Source: Halorubrum sp. JWXQ-INN 858
GTDB lineage: Archaea; Halobacteriota; Halobacteria; Halobacteriales; Haloferacaceae
Assembly (NCBI RefSeq): GCF_009806985.1
Contig: NZ_WUAX01000005.1
Span: 271,373 to 335,372 of the forward strand
Reading direction: 5' to 3'
DNA length: 64,000 nucleotides
Shown: piece after piece, positions 17,092 to 25,155 of the stretch
Numbering within the stretch: the first letter of the stretch is position 1
Layout: each line of letters opens with the position of its first letter
The notes under the pieces: generated by a model
The model's input: the letters and a program-made list of their open reading frames with translations, nothing else
Database searches by the model: none
What the model was told of the DNA's origin: nothing
Position numbers and translations under genes: made by a program

Positions 17092-17127
17092 CCGGCCGGC
17101 GTTCCCGAATTCCCGATAGTTCTCCCA

Positions 17128-17700
17128 ATGCTCACGCTTCCCGACTCGCTTCGCGACGCGTTCAAGGAGCCGCTCGGCCCCGTGACGACCGACGCGGACG
17201 CGCTCCTCGCGGCCGCCGAGCGGACCCGTGAGACGCACGACGCCCCGGAAGCGTCCCTGATAGCGGTCGGCGACGTCGTCACGTTCCACCTCCGCGAGGC
17301 GGGACGGGTGCCCGACGTCGCGCTCGTCGACGGCATGACGGAACGCGAGGCGGTTCGCGCCGAGATCGACGACGCGCTCGGGGAGGCGACACAGCGACGG
17401 GTCTCCGTCTCGAACCCCGCCGCGGAGCTGACCGCGGAGCTGTTGTCGGCGCTCCGTGACGCGCTCGCCGCCGCGGAGCCGACCATCCTCGAAGTGACCG
17501 GCGAGGAGGACCTGGCGGCGCTCCCCGCGATCCTCGCCGCGCCCGTCGGGTCGACGGTCGTCTACGGCCAGCCCGGCGAGGGGATGGTCCACGTCGCTGT
17601 CACGCCGGACGCGAGGTCACACGCACGGGAGCTGTTCGACGCGATGGACGGCGACGTCGCCGGCGCGTATCGGGCGCTGGGCGTCGACCCGACGGCGTGA
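17128..17700 (+). CDS. GTP-dependent dephospho-CoA kinase (DUF359)
   Basis: Phosphorylates dephospho-CoA to CoA with GTP, the last step of archaeal coenzyme A synthesis; this family replaces bacterial CoaE. The 190-residue protein has the expected segments: PLGPVTTDADAL near the N-terminus, IAVGDVVTFHL (~46-56), VALVDGMTER (~64-73) with its acidic residue, VSNPAAELT, VTGEEDLAALPAILAAP and VVYGQPGEGMV. It lies next to spt4, the context in which the family was first noticed. A 20-bp tandem repeat array begins 20 bases after its stop. Confidence 0.9.
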   Translation: MLTLPDSLRDAFKEPLGPVTTDADALLAAAERTRETHDAPEASLIAVGDVVTFHLREAGRVPDVALVDGMTEREAVRAEIDDALGEATQRRVSVSNPAAELTAELLSALRDALAAAEPTILEVTGEEDLAALPAILAAPVGSTVVYGQPGEGMVHVAVTPDARSHARELFDAMDGDVAGAYRALGVDPTA

Positions 17701-17720
17701 GACGCGAGGGACGACGTAAC

Positions 17721-17840
17721 TCCCTGGACGACCGCGTAACTCCCTGGACGACCGCGTAACTCTCTGAGCGACCGCGCAACCCTCTGAGCGACCGCGCAAC
17801 CCTCTGAGCGACCGCGCAACCCTCTGAGCGACCGCGTAAC
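17721..17840. repeat. Six 20-bp tandem repeats in a convergent gap
   Basis: Six head-to-tail 20-bp units in perfect register from 17721 to 17840. Two are TCCCTGGACGACCGCGTAAC, then TCTCTGAGCGACCGCGCAAC, two identical CCTCTGAGCGACCGCGCAAC, and CCTCTGAGCGACCGCGTAAC. A half-copy precedes at 17711. There are no spacers. The array lies between the 3' ends of two converging genes, so it could affect termination; it codes for nothing I recognise. Confidence 0.95.
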
Positions 17841-17877
17841 CGCGTGGAAGAGGACTCGGGATACCCGCGACGCGTGT

Positions 17878-18165
17878 CTACTCCTCGACTCGGTCGGCCT
17901 CGATGACCTCCCCGACGACGCTCCAGCCCTCCTCGTCGGGTCCCTGTCGTCCGAGCAGTACGCGCTCGTAGTCGTCCGAGGTGATCAGCCGAAACGACGC
18001 GTCGACGTCGGCGTCGACGCGGGCGCCCTCGCCGCGGAACTCGCGCTGGAAGAACTCCGTGGCGACGAACTCGTACACGCCGGCGTCGCCCGTGTCGAGT
18101 TCGAGCCGTACCGGTCGAGGCTGGACGTTGTGGATCCGCTTGGCGATCGGGTGTAGGTCGGCCAT
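17878..18165 (-). CDS. Small haloarchaeal conserved protein, function unknown
   Basis: A 95-residue acidic soluble protein that I cannot place in a named family. It begins MADLHPIAKRIHNVQPRPV and predicts mostly beta strands: RLELDTGDAGVYEFVATEFF, then ARVDADVDASFRLITSDDYERVLLGRQ and WSVVGEVIEADRV. No cysteine motif, membrane segment or signal peptide is seen. It converges on the CoA kinase gene across the 20-bp repeat array. Its base composition and acidity resemble its neighbours, which supports a real gene. Confidence 0.65.
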   Translation of the reverse strand: MADLHPIAKRIHNVQPRPVRLELDTGDAGVYEFVATEFFQREFRGEGARVDADVDASFRLITSDDYERVLLGRQGPDEEGWSVVGEVIEADRVEE

Positions 18166-18310
18166 ACGTGACCCACGGGGCGGTCGGGGAATAAAAGCCG
18201 TCGTGATGACGCAGTCGTGGCGGATCCCATCGTGGCCCGTCGGAGCCGGTCGGGAGACGCGAAACGGTCGTCGACGTCGCCCGCGCGGCGGGCAACACCC
18301 GCTTCGAAAT

Positions 18311-18319
18311 CCTTTTACA
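18311..18319 (+). promoter_or_regulatory. TATA-like box for rps24e
   Basis: CCTTTTACA lies 32-40 bases before ATG 18351. The predicted start near 18340 would exclude an out-of-frame ATG at 18337, which supports ATG 18351 as the true start. Confidence 0.5.
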
Positions 18320-18350
18320 GCTTTCGAGGGGAAGTAATGGTAACTGAACT

Positions 18351-18659
18351 ATGGACGTCGATATCATCTCCGAGGAGGAGAACCCCATGCTACACCGTAC
18401 AGACATTCGATTCGAGACGACCCACGAGGACGCGACGCCCTCTCGGCTCTCCGTGCGCGACTCGCTCGCCGCCAAGCTCGACAAGTCCTCGGACGAGGTC
18501 GTCGTCCACGAGCTCGACACGAAGTTCGGGATGCGCAAGACGGTCGGCTACGCGAAGGTGTACGACTCGGCCGCCGACGCGCTCGAGGTCGAACAGGAGT
18601 ACATGCTCGAACGCAACAAGATCGGTGCCGAAGAGGACGCGGCCGCGGAAGAAGCCTGA
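18351..18659 (+). CDS. rps24e: 30S ribosomal protein S24e
   Basis: Small-subunit protein eS24, 102 residues. MDVDIISEEENPMLHRTDIRFE and KFGMRKTVGYAKVYDS are family signatures, and the end is an acidic Glu/Ala tail. Kae1-Bud32 starts 15 bases after its stop. In many archaea the tiny zinc protein S27ae sits between these two genes; here there is no room for it. Confidence 0.95.
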   Translation: MDVDIISEEENPMLHRTDIRFETTHEDATPSRLSVRDSLAAKLDKSSDEVVVHELDTKFGMRKTVGYAKVYDSAADALEVEQEYMLERNKIGAEEDAAAEEA

Positions 18660-18673
18660 TACGGCCCTCTCGA

Positions 18674-20386
18674 ATGCGAGTTCTCGGGATCGAGGGGACG
18701 GCGTGGTGTGCGAGCGCCGCCCTCCACGACTCCGGGTCCGACACCACTTTCATCGAATCCGACGCGTACGAACCCGATAGCGGCGGCATTCACCCGCGCG
18801 AGGCCGCCGAGCACATGAGCGAGGCGATCCCCGCGGTCGTCGACGCGGTCCTGACGCACGCGACCGACGAGTACGGCCCCGACGCGATCGACGCGGTCGC
18901 CTTCTCCCGCGGCCCGGGCCTCGGCCCGTGTCTCCGTACCGTCGGCACCGCGGCGCGGGCGCTCGCGGGGGCGCTCGACGTCCCGCTCGTCGGCGTCAAC
19001 CACATGGTCGCCCACCTGGAGATCGGTCGCCACGAGTCCGGGTTCTCGAACCCGGTGTGTCTGAACGCCTCCGGCGCGAACGCGCACCTGCTCGGCTACC
19101 ACGACGGGCGCTACCGGGTGCTCGGCGAAACGATGGACGCGGGCGTTGGCAACGCGCTCGACAAGTTCACGCGGCACGTCGGCTGGAGCCACCCCGGCGG
19201 GCCGAAGGTGGAGGCGGCCGCGTCGCGCGCCGACGCCGACGCGGACCTCCTCGACTTACCGTACGTCGTCAAGGGAATGGACTTCTCGTTTTCGGGGATC
19301 AGCTCCGCCGCCAACGACGCGGTCGACGACGGCGTCTCCGTCGAGGAGGTCTGTTTCTCGCTTCAAGAGCACGTGTTCGCGGTCCTGACGGAGGTGTCCG
19401 AGCGGGCGCTCTCGCTGACGGGGGCCGACGAGCTCGTCCTCGGCGGCGGCGTCGGGCAGAACGCCCGGCTGCGGGAGATGTTGGCGACGATGTGTGCGGA
19501 ACGCGGGGCGCGGTTCCACGCGCCCGAGCCGCGGTACCTCCGCGACAACGCCGGGATGATAGCCGTGCTCGGCGCGAAGATGGCGGCGGTCGGCGACACC
19601 GTGCCGATCCGCGAGTCGGCGATCGACCCGAACTTCCGTCCCGACGAGGTCCCCGTGACGTGGCGTGAAGGGGAGCCGTCGGTCGTCCGGGACGCCGGGA
19701 GTGACCGTCGGGACGGGGAGGCAGGGAACGGGACCGCGGATGGTGACGCCGACCACCGGGGTGCGGAGGCGGTCGTCGACGTTCGCCCCCCGGACGACGC
19801 TCCGGGAGCCGGGGAATCGACCGATCCGTTGACCGCCGGGCGACGGGTCCGCAAGCGCCGCGTCCCGAAGTCGTACCGCCACCCGGGGCTCGACGCCACG
19901 CTCCGTCGCGACCGGACCGTGTCCGAGGCGCGGCTGACGAGCGAGGCGCGCCGGGCCGGCGTTCCGACGCCGCTGGTGTACGACGTCGACGTCGCGGACG
20001 CGACCCTGACGCTCCAACACGTCGGGGACCGCGACCTCGCGGCGGCGCTCTCGCCCTCGCGCGCGCGGACGGTCGGCCGACACCTCGCGGGGCTCCACGG
20101 CGCGGGCGTCGTCCACGGGGACCCCACGACGCGGAACGTCCGGGTCGAAGCCGGGGCCGACGGCGACGACGACCGCGTCTTCCTCATCGACTTCGGGCTG
20201 GGCTATCACTCGGCCCACGTCGAGGACCACGCGATGGACCTCCACGTCTTCGAGGGGTCGGTCGTCGCGACGGCGACGGATCCCGACCCGGTTATCGAGG
20301 CGTTCGAGGCCGGCTACCGCGAGGTCGGTGCCGAGCGGGTCCTCGACCGGCTCCGGACCGTCGAAGGCCGCGGGCGGTACCGCTGA
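18674..20386 (+). CDS. kae1: Kae1-Bud32 fusion: tRNA threonylcarbamoyltransferase and its kinase
   Basis: A 570-residue fusion of the two KEOPS subunits that make N6-threonylcarbamoyladenosine at tRNA position 37. Residues 1-325 are Kae1: the metal-binding HMVAH (H110, H114), FSRGPGLGPCLRT, FSFSGISSAAND and LVLGGGVGQNARLREM are all present. An acidic linker covers ~330-395. The Bud32 kinase/ATPase domain follows, with HGDPTTRNV (~479) as catalytic loop and IDFGLGYHS (~505) as the DFG site. Kae1-Bud32 fusion is known in several euryarchaea. It follows S24e by 15 bases. Cgi121 and Pcc1 are not in the window. Confidence 0.95.
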   Translation: MRVLGIEGTAWCASAALHDSGSDTTFIESDAYEPDSGGIHPREAAEHMSEAIPAVVDAVLTHATDEYGPDAIDAVAFSRGPGLGPCLRTVGTAARALAGALDVPLVGVNHMVAHLEIGRHESGFSNPVCLNASGANAHLLGYHDGRYRVLGETMDAGVGNALDKFTRHVGWSHPGGPKVEAAASRADADADLLDLPYVVKGMDFSFSGISSAANDAVDDGVSVEEVCFSLQEHVFAVLTEVSERALSLTGADELVLGGGVGQNARLREMLATMCAERGARFHAPEPRYLRDNAGMIAVLGAKMAAVGDTVPIRESAIDPNFRPDEVPVTWREGEPSVVRDAGSDRRDGEAGNGTADGDADHRGAEAVVDVRPPDDAPGAGESTDPLTAGRRVRKRRVPKSYRHPGLDATLRRDRTVSEARLTSEARRAGVPTPLVYDVDVADATLTLQHVGDRDLAAALSPSRARTVGRHLAGLHGAGVVHGDPTTRNVRVEAGADGDDDRVFLIDFGLGYHSAHVEDHAMDLHVFEGSVVATATDPDPVIEAFEAGYREVGAERVLDRLRTVEGRGRYR

Positions 20387-20429
20387 CCCGTCGCCACGAT
20401 TTATATTCCCGGCGCGTGACGTACCTACC

Positions 20430-20717
20430 ATGGCAGACAAACCGTCGTCCGGAGAGATATTCGGGATCCCGTACAACTTCGAGCGACCGAGCATCGGGCG
20501 GCTGCTCTCCGCACACTGGCAGCCCGGGAAGGGGATGCTGGTGGAGAAGCCGTTCGGCATCGGCTACACGCTCAACCTCGCCAACTGGCGCTCGTGGGTC
20601 GTCGTCGCGGTCGCGGGCGGGCTCTACTGGCAGGGCAAACAGAGCGAGGCCGCGCGCGCCTCCGCGGCCGACGCGGCCGACGACGAGCCCGTCGAAGTGA
20701 TCGTCGACGACGACTGA
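20430..20717 (+). CDS. DUF5808 domain protein with one membrane segment
   Basis: A 95-residue protein. Residues 5-55 (GEIFGIPYNFERPSIGRLL) match the DUF5808 pattern seen in haloarchaeal and bacterial membrane proteins; a short hydrophobic stretch, SWVVVAVAGGLYW (~65-77), may anchor it. The C-terminus is Ala/Asp-rich (ADAADDEPVEVIVDDD). A TATA-like TTTATATTC around 20399-20407 lies about 25 bases before ATG 20430, so the message is probably leaderless and separate from kae1. Function is unknown. Confidence 0.72.
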   Translation: MADKPSSGEIFGIPYNFERPSIGRLLSAHWQPGKGMLVEKPFGIGYTLNLANWRSWVVVAVAGGLYWQGKQSEAARASAADAADDEPVEVIVDDD

Positions 20718-20810
20718 CGCGGTCCGCGACGACGAAGCTCGGGCCGGGTCGGAGCACCGACCACGCCCGCTCGAAGCGGCCGGTTATCAACCCTGGGTAT
20801 CGAGACGGAC

Positions 20811-20820
20811 TTTTTAAGTA
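20811..20820 (+). promoter_or_regulatory. TATA-like box for the zinc micropeptide gene
   Basis: TTTTTAAGTA ends 24 bases before ATG 20844, ideal for a leaderless transcript. It supports the 44-codon frame as a gene. Confidence 0.6.
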
Positions 20821-20843
20821 GTCGTCCGTCGTACGAACGGTCA

Positions 20844-20978
20844 ATGAAGGTACAGTTCGAGTGCTCCTGTGCGGAGGAGATCTCCGAGTTCACGCGCGGA
20901 CAGACCAGCCGCGGGATACACGTCGAGTGCGGGAACTGCGGTGCGGTGTACGCCGTGACGATCACCGAACTCGAGTGA
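20844..20978 (+). CDS. 44-residue zinc-ribbon micropeptide
   Basis: A very short gene for MKVQFECSCAEEISEFTRGQ followed by a second half with CGNCGAVYAVTITELE. The four cysteines (C7, C9, and the CxxC pair near 30-33) form a plausible zinc site, like the many small CPxCG-type zinc proteins of haloarchaea. A TATA-like box 24 bases upstream and the tidy stop directly against the next gene support reality. Its TGA (20976-20978) touches the stop of the opposing histidine kinase gene, so the two converge without any gap. Function is unknown. Confidence 0.75.
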   Translation: MKVQFECSCAEEISEFTRGQTSRGIHVECGNCGAVYAVTITELE

Positions 20979-22013
20979 TCACGCTCGGCCATCCGCCCTT
21001 CCGCCGTCCGTCTTTTTGCCGTCCATCCTTCCGCCGTCCGTCTTTTTGCCCTCCGTCCTTCCGCCGTCCGTCCTTCCGCCGTCCGTCCTTCCGCCGTCCG
21101 CCGTTCCGACCGTGCCGGCATCGCCGGGTTTGGTCGCTCGGAAGCGAAGCTGTACCGTGGTCCCGTCGTCGGTGACGTCGAACCGGACGGTTCCCCCGTG
21201 GAGCTCGCACATCCACTTGACGAGCCACAGGCCGATGCTGCTCGCGTGTGACAGCGGCGTCTCCTCTTCGGCCCGCAACACCGCCTGCTCGCTTTCCGGG
21301 ATACCGGGGCCGTTGTCCCGCACGCGCAGGCAGACCGCGGAGCTGTCGGCGTCGATCCGTGCGTCGAGCCGGCAGACTCGTTTGTCGTTGTGTGCGATCG
21401 CGTTCTCGAACACTTCCCGGACCGGGTAGCCGACGGACCGGTCCGCGTGGATCCACGCCTCGGACGGCGTTTCTACCGTGATGTCGACGCCGGCGGCGCG
21501 GACGTCGTCGACCGCCTCGTGGACGACATCGACCAGGTTCACGCGTGTCCGGTCCGTCGGCGAGACGTCCTCGACGACGCGGAGCTTCTCGCTTATCGCG
21601 ACGACGTCGTCGGTCGTCTCCTGGATCGTCTCGAGGTACCGGCGGCTCCGTTCGTCGTCGACGCGATCCTCCAGGAGGTTGGTGTAGCCCTGGACGACGT
21701 TGAGGTCGTTTCGGACGTTGTGGCGGAACACGCGACTCAACACCTGCAGCTGCTGATTCGAGGTCTCCAACTCGCGACGTGCGTCGTCCGCGCGTCCGTA
21801 GTGATGGGCGGCCACCCCGTAGACGACGAGCGCGGAGAGCGCGACGAGCAGCCAGCCGCCCGCCAACCCGGCCGCCCCCGTCGGCTCCGCCGTCGCGACG
21901 GTCGTCGCGAGCAACCGATCGATCGCCGGGACCCACACGATCCCGAAACCGAAGTAGACGACGGCGACCGTGAACGGCGACCGACCGAGCAGTTCACGCC
22001 CGATATCTTTCAT
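20979..22013 (-). CDS. Membrane-bound sensor histidine kinase with repetitive tail
   Basis: A 344-residue two-component sensor kinase. Two hydrophobic helices (~14-35 and ~48-70) anchor it, with almost no external domain between them. The dimerisation box FRHNVRNDLNVVQGY holds the phospho-acceptor histidine H98. The ATPase domain has the N box (ENAIAHND), G1 (DNGPGIPESE) and G2 (SSIGLWLVK). The last ~40 residues are a repetitive DGGRT/EGKKT tail encoded by 15-bp DNA repeats. No response regulator is next to it, so it is an orphan; it converges gaplessly on the micropeptide gene. The signal is unknown. Confidence 0.9.
   Translation of the reverse strand: MKDIGRELLGRSPFTVAVVYFGFGIVWVPAIDRLLATTVATAEPTGAAGLAGGWLLVALSALVVYGVAAHHYGRADDARRELETSNQQLQVLSRVFRHNVRNDLNVVQGYTNLLEDRVDDERSRRYLETIQETTDDVVAISEKLRVVEDVSPTDRTRVNLVDVVHEAVDDVRAAGVDITVETPSEAWIHADRSVGYPVREVFENAIAHNDKRVCRLDARIDADSSAVCLRVRDNGPGIPESEQAVLRAEEETPLSHASSIGLWLVKWMCELHGGTVRFDVTDDGTTVQLRFRATKPGDAGTVGTADGGRTDGGRTDGGRTEGKKTDGGRMDGKKTDGGRADGRA
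20998..21110. repeat. 15-bp repeats coding the histidine kinase tail
   Basis: About seven imperfect units based on CCTTCCGCCGTCCGT, with TCTTTTTGCCGTCCA variants. The last three, just before 21110, are nearly identical. On the minus strand they code DGGRT or GKKTD pentads at the C-terminus of the kinase. The unit is a multiple of three, so copy number can change without a frameshift. Confidence 0.85.
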
Positions 22014-22156
22014 ACATGTATCACTTGAGACGAGCGGGAGCGTGTCGTAACGAACGGGTATCGGGCGACCGTATTAAACCTTCATCGTCGGCCGACGGCG
22101 GCCGCATCGCGTCGGATCCGCCTCGACCGATCGGGCTGTGCGACCGTCGTCGCCGG

Positions 22157-22480
22157 TCACCACGCCGTACAGTCCGCACAGACCGTCTCCCCGTCGTCGA
22201 CCCATCGCCGTTCGACGACCGCGCCGCACCGATCGCAGGCGGCCCCGCCGGTCGTCCACGTCGACGTCGAGACGGCCGGGTCGACGTCGGCATCGGTGTC
22301 CGGGTCCGTGTCCGGGTCGGTATCCGCGTCGGTGTTCGCGCCGGTATCCGCGTCAGCGTTCACGTCGGTGTCGCCGTCGGCGTTCACGTCGGTATCCGCG
22401 TCGGCATTCGCGTCGTCCCCGTCGGACGCGTCCCCGTCCGGGTCGGCGGCGAAGTCGTCGAGGGTGGCGTCGTCGTCCAT
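22157..22480 (-). CDS. Small zinc protein with Asp/Asn/Ala repeat linker
   Basis: A 107-residue haloarchaeal protein (I think of the DUF7573 type). The N-terminal MDDDATLDDFAADPDGD precedes a long acidic repeat of TDVNAD, ADTGAN and DTDPDTDP units (~25-70). The C-terminus, CDRCGAVVERRWVDDGETVC plus ADCTAW, has two CxxC pairs that should hold zinc. The ATG touches the lysS stop, so it is the third gene of the pyrH-lysS operon and is probably coupled to lysS translation. The linker may vary in length by slippage. Function unknown. Confidence 0.75.
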   Translation of the reverse strand: MDDDATLDDFAADPDGDASDGDDANADADTDVNADGDTDVNADADTGANTDADTDPDTDPDTDADVDPAVSTSTWTTGGAACDRCGAVVERRWVDDGETVCADCTAW

Positions 22481-24319
22481 CTACGCCTCGCGCCGGAGCC
22501 GGGCAACGACGTAGTCGCGCTCGAGCTCGCCGAGGAACTCGCCGAGCCGCGGCCCCTGCGTCTCGTCGAAGAAGAGCCGGTACCCCGCCGCGAAGAAGTC
22601 GGCCACCTCGACGCCGTGTTCGCGGGCGGTTTCGTACATCTCGCTCTGGATCGCGTCGCCGTCGTGTCCCTCCGCGACGAAGTCGGCGAGGTCGTCGAGC
22701 GCGGCCGCCACCGCTGCGTCGAAGTCCGCGTCGGGCAGCTCGGTCTGGAGGCGGTAGTTGTACTCGTTGTCCATCCGCTCGGCCCAGTTGCGCGCGCGCT
22801 CGACGCGCTCGAGCGCCTCCGCGACCGCCCAGTCGGGGGTATCGTCCGCGAAGTGTCCCTCGTCGCGGGCGAGCTGTTCGCGGAGTTCGGGGTCGTCGAC
22901 CATCCCGAGCACGGCGGCGAACGTGTACGGGAGCCGGACGCGGTCGCGCGGGTCGGCGTCCGGCGGCCGCTCGTCGGCGACGTCGCCCACGACGAACGGG
23001 TACGCCCGCTCCGCAAAGCGGACGAGCTCGGGATCGTCGACCTCGCCGAAGGACGCGCGCTCGAAGCGGTCGAAGCGGTCGACGAGCTGGTCGAGCCTGG
23101 CTAACTCGAGGTCGCGCGCCTTCTTCGGGTGGAGCGCGAAGAAGTACCGGAGCACCTCCGGCTCCAGCAGGTCGAGCAGCTCGGGCACGGTGACGATGTT
23201 GCCGGCCGACGAGGAGAGCGCCTCGCCGTTGAGGGTGAACCACTCGTACACCATCGGTACGGGGGGCTCGATCCCGAGGACGTTCCGGGCGACGTCGACC
23301 CCGGAGGGCCAGGAGCCCTCCGCGTGGTCCTTCCCGAACGGCTCGAAGTCGACCCCGAGCACCCGCCACTGGCCGGGCCACTCGAGCCGCCACGGGAGCT
23401 TCCCCTCGCGGAACGTCGCGGTCCCCTCGTGGCCACAGCCCTCGATCGTGTCGCCGCCGACGTCCATGTCGGCACAGACGTAGTCGACGGTCCCCGCCTC
23501 GACGTCGACGGCGGTCACGCGCTCGGTCACCTTCCCGCAGGACGCACAGACGGGGTTGAACGGGACGTACTCGTCGTCGACCTTGTCCTGATACGTCGAG
23601 AGCACCTCGCGGACGCCCTCGAGGTCGGCGAGGACGGCCCGCGTCACGTCGTCGAACGCCCCTTCGGCGTACAGATCGGTGTTCGAGAGCATCTCGATGG
23701 GGACGCCCAATCGTTCCGCGTCCGCCCGTAACAGCCCGGCGAAGTGGGCCGCGTACGACGTCGCCTCGCCGAACGGGTCGGGGATCGACGTGTACGGCTT
23801 GCCGAGGTTCCGACCGAGCGCGCCGGCGTCGACGTCGCCCAGGCCGACGATCTCGCCGTCCGCGTTCGCGAGCTTCCGCGGGATCTTTCGGAGCGGGTCC
23901 TTGTCGTCGGAGGTGAACACCTGCCGCACCTCGTGGCCGCGCTCGCGGAGCACCTCGGCGACGAAGTAGCCGCGCATGACCTCGTTGACGTTCCCGAGAT
24001 GGGCCACCCCCGAGGGGGAGACGCCGCCCTTGATCACGATCGGATCGTCGGGGTTCCGCGCCTCGATCTCGTCGGCGACGACGTCGGCCCAGAAGGCGTG
24101 GAACGCCGCGGGCTCCCCGTCGGCACTCGCCTCGTCCCCGTCGGCACTCGCCCCGTCCCCGTCGGCGTCCGTCACCCCGCCCGTCCTCCCGGCCGCTTCC
24201 GAGAGGATGTGCGGGGAGTCGTCGTGGGGCGTTCCGGCCGGACCGGCGGCTCGCTCGTCGGACTGCCGGCCGTCGGCCGTCCGCTCACCCGCCCCTTCCA
24301 CGGGCTCCTCGTCGCTCAT
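22481..24319 (-). CDS. lysS: Lysyl-tRNA synthetase, class I
   Basis: Charges tRNA-Lys with lysine. The 612-residue protein is the class I type typical of euryarchaea. The core starts around residue 71 with AAFHAFWADVVADEIEAR; SPSGVAHLGNV (~98-108) is the HIGH-type motif and LSSSAGNIVT (~365) the KMSKS-type motif, with alanine where a second lysine is common. CASCGKVTERV and later cysteines suggest a zinc knuckle. The first ~70 residues are an unusual acidic low-complexity extension with ASADGDEASADGEP repeats. ATG 24319 overlaps the pyrH stop by four bases (ATGA), which fixes the start, unless an internal start is used. Confidence 0.93.
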   Translation of the reverse strand: MSDEEPVEGAGERTADGRQSDERAAGPAGTPHDDSPHILSEAAGRTGGVTDADGDGASADGDEASADGEPAAFHAFWADVVADEIEARNPDDPIVIKGGVSPSGVAHLGNVNEVMRGYFVAEVLRERGHEVRQVFTSDDKDPLRKIPRKLANADGEIVGLGDVDAGALGRNLGKPYTSIPDPFGEATSYAAHFAGLLRADAERLGVPIEMLSNTDLYAEGAFDDVTRAVLADLEGVREVLSTYQDKVDDEYVPFNPVCASCGKVTERVTAVDVEAGTVDYVCADMDVGGDTIEGCGHEGTATFREGKLPWRLEWPGQWRVLGVDFEPFGKDHAEGSWPSGVDVARNVLGIEPPVPMVYEWFTLNGEALSSSAGNIVTVPELLDLLEPEVLRYFFALHPKKARDLELARLDQLVDRFDRFERASFGEVDDPELVRFAERAYPFVVGDVADERPPDADPRDRVRLPYTFAAVLGMVDDPELREQLARDEGHFADDTPDWAVAEALERVERARNWAERMDNEYNYRLQTELPDADFDAAVAAALDDLADFVAEGHDGDAIQSEMYETAREHGVEVADFFAAGYRLFFDETQGPRLGEFLGELERDYVVARLRREA

Positions 24320-25035
24320 TCCGCACCCGCCCAGTAGCTGGGCTCGCCGGTACCGGCCGGAACGACGTCAGTCCCGGTGTGTTCGCCGCGCAACACCGCG
24401 TCGACGAGCACGGCCGGGTCCGTGCCGTCCAGGACGACCGAGCGGATCCCCGCGCGGTCGATCAGCTTGGCCGCGAGCAGGTCGACGGGGGCGGACGCCC
24501 CGGCGTCACGGCTCATCGGAAGGACGACGTCGACGAGCTCCGCCGGCGTCATCTCGGCGTACTGGGTCGCGTCCGCGTGGACGTTGGGGTCGGCGTCGTA
24601 CACGCCGTCGGCGCTCGTCGCGTACACGAGGAGGTCGGCGTCGACGGCTTCCGCGAACGCGGCGGCGACGGCGTCCGTGGTCTGTCCGGGCGTTACGCCG
24701 CCCATCACCGACACCTCGTCGCGGCGGAGCGCCGCCGCGGCCTCGTCGTACTCCGTTGCGGGCGAGATGGTCGCGGCCTCGCCCAGCGCGGCGATCAGCA
24801 GCCGGGCGTTGAGCCGGGTCGTTCCGATCCCCAGCTGGTCGAGCTGGACCTCGTTGGCTCCCAGCTCGCGGGCGGCCTCGATGTACTCGCGCGCGACGCC
24901 GCCCCCGCCGACGACGACGCCCAGTTCACACCCGTCCGCCGCCAACCGTTCGAGGGCGTCGGCGTGAGCGGCGACCCGGTCCGGGTCGAGATCCGGCGCG
25001 AGCACGCTCCCGCCGATGGAAACGACGACTCTCAT
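24316..25035 (-). CDS. pyrH: UMP kinase (archaeal type)
   Basis: Amino-acid-kinase-family enzyme making UDP from UMP. The 239 residues open MRVVVSIGGSVLAPDLD (phosphate loop), followed by GVVVGGGGVAREYI, SVMGGVTPGQTTDAVAA (UMP-binding and gating segment) and YATSADGVYDADP. The length suits archaeal PyrH. A TATA-like box on the minus strand (CCTTAAG, 25061-25067) sits 26 bases before the ATG, so the operon message is probably leaderless. The stop overlaps lysS by four bases. Confidence 0.94.
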   Translation of the reverse strand: MRVVVSIGGSVLAPDLDPDRVAAHADALERLAADGCELGVVVGGGGVAREYIEAARELGANEVQLDQLGIGTTRLNARLLIAALGEAATISPATEYDEAAAALRRDEVSVMGGVTPGQTTDAVAAAFAEAVDADLLVYATSADGVYDADPNVHADATQYAEMTPAELVDVVLPMSRDAGASAPVDLLAAKLIDRAGIRSVVLDGTDPAVLVDAVLRGEHTGTDVVPAGTGEPSYWAGAE

Positions 25036-25155
25036 TGATCCCGGGTAGCCCGGTTGCGCTCTTAAGGATTGTCAAGCCGGGACGAACGGGCGGGCGTCGA
25101 CGGCGATTGGGAACGCCGGATATCGGAGCACTCCCCGGCCGAGGGGAATATGGCG

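Noticed and set aside
17721-17840. CRISPR array
   Set aside because: Repeats are directly adjacent with no unique spacers and there are no cas genes; the same holds for the 36-bp array at 32585.
18337-18780. Frame from ATG 18337 across rps24e
   Set aside because: It is an arginine- and serine-rich out-of-frame reading of S24e; the TATA spacing and family match favour ATG 18351.
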